Source: 14-2 sp963628035 (GTDB lineage: Bacteria > Bacillota > Clostridia > Lachnospirales > Lachnospiraceae). Taken from it: DNA of 64,000 nt. The translations under genes and the position numbers were made by a program. The notes below the pieces were generated by a model. It saw only the letters and a list, made by a program, of their open reading frames with translations, was not told where the DNA came from and did no database searches. Below are positions 62,001 through 64,000 of this stretch, one piece after another (the first letter of the stretch is position 1; every line of letters begins with the position of its first letter). The DNA is taken from positions 6,570-70,569 of the forward strand of contig CAVGED010000002.1 in the NCBI GenBank assembly GCA_963628035.1, given 5' to 3'.

Positions 62001-63835
62001 AACAGTTGTCCACCGCTTCCGTCTGCTCCGATACAATGCTTTGCCTTAAAATCATCCAATTTCCGTGAGATTGCCGCCGCGCTGATTCCCATCAGCCTGC
62101 CGTTTATGTAAAAAGCTACCCTTTTGTCCTCTGTCAACTGTACCTTGATATTCGTCCATAACCCGGTGCGCATATCACAGTCCAAGGTATACTGTGTCGT
62201 ACCGATCAGCAGAGACGGCTTCCCGTCCCCGGTGATAAACAAAGCATATGCATCTCCGTTGCCGGAATTCGCCGGATCGTCATCGCGAATATTCGTATTG
62301 GAAAAGATCATCTGATTTCCATTCAGTTCAGATTGAAGGACACCTTCCCTTATAGAAACAGCCGCATTGTCATACGTTCCCTCACTCTGGCTGCCCTTTA
62401 TAACAAGCTGGATATCCGTAATCTTTATGGTCTTCTCTTCTGTCCATCTTGCCCCGTCGGAGTACCACCGCACATAGTTGATGTTTGTATAGTTGAATGG
62501 ACCGGTTACCTCCTGTACCGCACTGTACTCAGACAGATCCAACTCCACATATCGCCAACCAGCGGCTTCGCTTCCCTTTATATAGGCATTCGCATACCAG
62601 TTGATTTCCTCATTTCCACACCAGTTGGCACTGGACAAGCCAACCGCTCCACCCGGCCAGAAGCTATCGCTGCCCGTTCCGTCTGTCCAAACCCAGAATG
62701 CAAGCGCCAGATTATTTCTATCTGCTCCCGCCGGAAGTGTAACCTTAAGATTCTGCTTCCAAAAGCCAAAGTATCCTCCCTTTGTATTGTTCAAAGAATC
62801 ATAAGGATATACCGTGACGGAGGTATAAACCGTACCCGGGTTCAATACCTTCCCCGGCTTGTCTGTCATCGCAGCCTGGGCTTCCTCTTCCGTCACAATG
62901 CCATTTCCACTGACAACCTGTGAATACTCCGTTCCCGCAAGAGAACCTGCCGCGTTCTTTACTGCCTCATTAAAGGCGATACCCGCGCCAAGCACCTCCC
63001 TCTCCTTCCTGACAATGAGCTTCATATCCGTGAGATAAAAGGTCTTTTCTGTCTGCAGCGCTGCATAAGCTTCGGAATACCATGCTACACAGTTGATGCT
63101 ATGACAGTCAAAGCCATCTCCCGCTCCATCCTGACCATAGGAAAACTGATAATCATTCAGCCCCAGTTCGATATAATTCCAGCCCTTCACCAGTCCTTTA
63201 TTCACACTTACATCTGTTGTCCACCGAATCTCATCGCGCCCCATAGCATTCGCGCTGGACATCCCGATTCCACCACTGGGCAGAGACTCACCATCCGGGC
63301 TGTACAGCCAAAAAGCCAAAGCCAGGTCTTCTCTGTCATACCGATTCGGAACTGTGACAGAAATATCCTGCTTATATAACCCGATCAATCCTCCGTTGGC
63401 CGTCTCCGCATTTCCATCCGTGTCCGGTGACACTGTAATGACGGAATAAGCCGTTCCTGCCCCCGGCCCGATATTTTCATTTACCACCCCGTGTCCTACC
63501 GTCTGGGCATATGCCGGTTCCGCCTGTTTTCCAATGGCCGCAGCCATATCCTCCCCTGCTGATATTAGCGTCCATTCCGAAATATCAGCATCATCCTGCG
63601 CTTCCAGCCTGATATCTGTCTCAATACCGGATGGCATATCGGTAAGCTTATCTGTTAATTGCAGATAAACCTTGTCGTCAGCAAACCGTATCCCTTCTTC
63701 TCCATTCCCGGTCTCTGACACGCCGCCCGCTGCACCTACAGTTTTAACCTGCCCGCTTCCCATTGTCTGCATACTGCCAAGAAACAGTGCAACTGTGCTT
63801 AGCACGGCGACTACACGCTTTAGCTCTTTTCGCAT
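59024..63835 (-). CDS. giant wall-anchored sialate-O-acetylesterase-like protein
   Basis: 1603 residues, signal peptide 1-36, ATG preceded by GAGGAGAAAGGAA. Two beta-sandwich modules (about 50-480; GWNYIELGLNDY, GWRYVELDLSEY), a LamG-like domain (about 500-650) and another module lead to an SGNH/SASA esterase: GGQSNMEL with catalytic Ser near 910, GGTIIEAW, WYQGESNEDR and DPIHPREK with the His near 1165. Another module, a paired-Cys repeat (CTHNGT...YYCTACGK) and a sorting end follow: KKPPTGD, hydrophobic span, KKKYGERRPR. The PPTGD signal suits Clostridia sortases. It is the first gene of the glycan operon. Confidence 0.8.
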   Translation of the reverse strand: MRKELKRVVAVLSTVALFLGSMQTMGSGQVKTVGAAGGVSETGNGEEGIRFADDKVYLQLTDKLTDMPSGIETDIRLEAQDDADISEWTLISAGEDMAAAIGKQAEPAYAQTVGHGVVNENIGPGAGTAYSVITVSPDTDGNAETANGGLIGLYKQDISVTVPNRYDREDLALAFWLYSPDGESLPSGGIGMSSANAMGRDEIRWTTDVSVNKGLVKGWNYIELGLNDYQFSYGQDGAGDGFDCHSINCVAWYSEAYAALQTEKTFYLTDMKLIVRKEREVLGAGIAFNEAVKNAAGSLAGTEYSQVVSGNGIVTEEEAQAAMTDKPGKVLNPGTVYTSVTVYPYDSLNNTKGGYFGFWKQNLKVTLPAGADRNNLALAFWVWTDGTGSDSFWPGGAVGLSSANWCGNEEINWYANAYIKGSEAAGWRYVELDLSEYSAVQEVTGPFNYTNINYVRWYSDGARWTEEKTIKITDIQLVIKGSQSEGTYDNAAVSIREGVLQSELNGNQMIFSNTNIRDDDPANSGNGDAYALFITGDGKPSLLIGTTQYTLDCDMRTGLWTNIKVQLTEDKRVAFYINGRLMGISAAAISRKLDDFKAKHCIGADGSGGQLFEEELKRIALYDEDSVRESWTLNEDVSDTKQPLLGNEAGSKAVFRGRPCYLAAEIPFTWQTTIAGKGTETPTALGEMKFDAVSTAYHDLRNLVLLMDVEVENKTNPGDVSAFALFTGQLELTSGGACDREELDISVSSLNWRSGSHEYAVPLSSMSAWGGSFDQKGINYMRIYMNEFRAGFTDTVSVSISNVRLVDISNERLRLSTLFSDGMLFQQNKEMNVWGYGAAGDVVTAGLYSKSTGRLLEEKTTEADSQGEWKLAFSARKGSYDVYRIVVTLEETQMVIDDVLIGELWIAGGQSNMELTVSTDMDAEAMITGADDNYLRMFLEPTWPYGRGGDQPYEPAKDVPGAYWGYGDNGAQVGKVSSVAYTFAKKLRKELNVPIGIINTAVGGTIIEAWISKEAIEEDSRVKDALKQYGLYRSDQEWPAVTGGEMSTLYNQKIGPLEGMNIAGVIWYQGESNEDRAEIYDIELNLLKESWSRVFHFEAGDMPFIFTQRAPYQSATVPNNEYYPYLAESMERAWSMNRDRATAMLTIYDLPLAHVRDGVSSDPIHPREKTQVGERFFQAAKNMVYGGGEVYTAPVYEAMEIREHAVYVTLDCVGNGLKTTDGTADVHGFAVAGADGVYVNAKAKIVDKNTVMVWNDRVSDPKHVTYAWNNMNQGANLCNSSGIPASPFRTAKTGDTAQTPDPAGFYFTAQDWMYADHDVWVYDSANTENDNRCVGFRPSFQVEGGSYTYDEKVKMEGRASLKVSYTGSCTVSPILSYESIRQDWSRFHTLTVSVYNPNETDVTLTMELTSGEKTYLVPLTEGGDSKILPGGKSTSIVTFDLDCLKQNGILAENHEAILAELSGVAFRIGTKEAGTINMDAFYFGMTEAVRIDEGKFETDECTHNGTTILVNRNDAAVGKEGYTGDYYCTACGKIIAMGTVIPAVPGEKAEGNDSTGNAEIGKKPPTGDAAEPIFWIAIMLTATMSLLVCLSVLKKKYGERRPR

Positions 63836-64000
63836 TTCCTTTCTCCTCGCTTTCTGCTTGACTTTTTATTCATGACAATAGAAAGTTCGCAACGTGCGCT
63901 CTCTATTGTTTGCAGATGTTCTCTCCAATAGTTGTTTTTGATTATATGATTAGGTAGTCAAAAGGGTATTTGTATTTTATCCTTTTCACGATAGGAACTT
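63836..64000 (-). promoter_or_regulatory. leader of the glycan operon with an inverted repeat
   Basis: The 165 bases before the esterase start hold ACAATAGA/TCTATTGT (about 63876-63911), an 8-bp perfect inverted repeat around a 19-base loop. A TATAAT and nearby TTGACT are present, but their spacing is too short for a standard promoter. No gene is seen up to the window end. Confidence 0.4.

Overview
The window reads as a chromosomal segment of a Gram-positive, spore-forming Clostridia (most likely Lachnospiraceae). The evidence is strong AGGAGG ribosome sites, paired DegV proteins, a standalone OadB Na+ pump subunit, a YaaH/SleL-type GH18 fragment, a (P)PxTG wall-sorting signal and lipoprotein ABC solute-binding proteins. 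No species marker is present, so genus is not assigned.

Region 1 (1 to about 27.5 kb) is the right-hand part of a prophage whose left end lies outside the window. The late genes on the minus strand form a short-tailed (podovirus-like) morphogenesis set: small and large terminase, small membrane protein, P22-type portal, scaffold, coat, adaptor, nozzle protein, coiled-coil internal virion protein and a giant polyvalent ejection-type protein that runs off the left edge. A candidate late promoter lies just after an ArpU/RinA-like activator gene, and intrinsic-terminator-like hairpins sit inside the late operon. The early block (14 to 22 kb, minus) has a plasmid-like flavour: a PcfJ/PcfK-like pair (PcfK is the family of the anti-CRISPR AcrIIA9), an HNH protein, a DUF4406 protein and an HUH rolling-circle Rep with a candidate counter-transcribed RNA in its leader. 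The lysogeny region (22 to 27.5 kb) has a Cro/CI-like divergent pair with recognisable operators, two membrane proteins, a stand-alone PBECR-like nuclease flanked by two terminated structured RNAs, and a large serine integrase. The integrase abuts the attR junction, which splits a host GH18 cortex-hydrolase-type gene.

Region 2 (27.5 to 43 kb) is host chromosome: the GH18 3' fragment, an M23 endopeptidase whose ribosome site is inside a long hairpin, an S41 C-terminal protease, a small OadG-like protein and OadB behind a yybP-ykoY-like (Mn2+) riboswitch, a hipBA toxin-antitoxin pair with a long operator palindrome, a SUV3-type RNA helicase, an SH3 protein, an MFS transporter, an HTH membrane regulator, two DegV proteins, three tRNAs (Phe, Gly, Gly) and a PTS Enzyme I with acidic insertions.

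Region 3 (43 to 64 kb, minus strand) looks like one operon of about 20.7 kb for capturing and degrading a complex glycan: a wall-anchored sialate-O-acetylesterase-like giant protein, an ABC sugar importer (binding protein plus two permeases), a GH55/pectate-lyase-3-like double beta-helix lipoprotein, a protein made of five tandem beta-sandwich repeats, a giant lipoprotein with repeated carbohydrate-binding-like modules plus a metallophosphoesterase, and a GH38 alpha-mannosidase. The combination could suit a phosphorylated, acetylated mannan/glucan such as fungal cell wall, but the substrate is inferred only from gene content.
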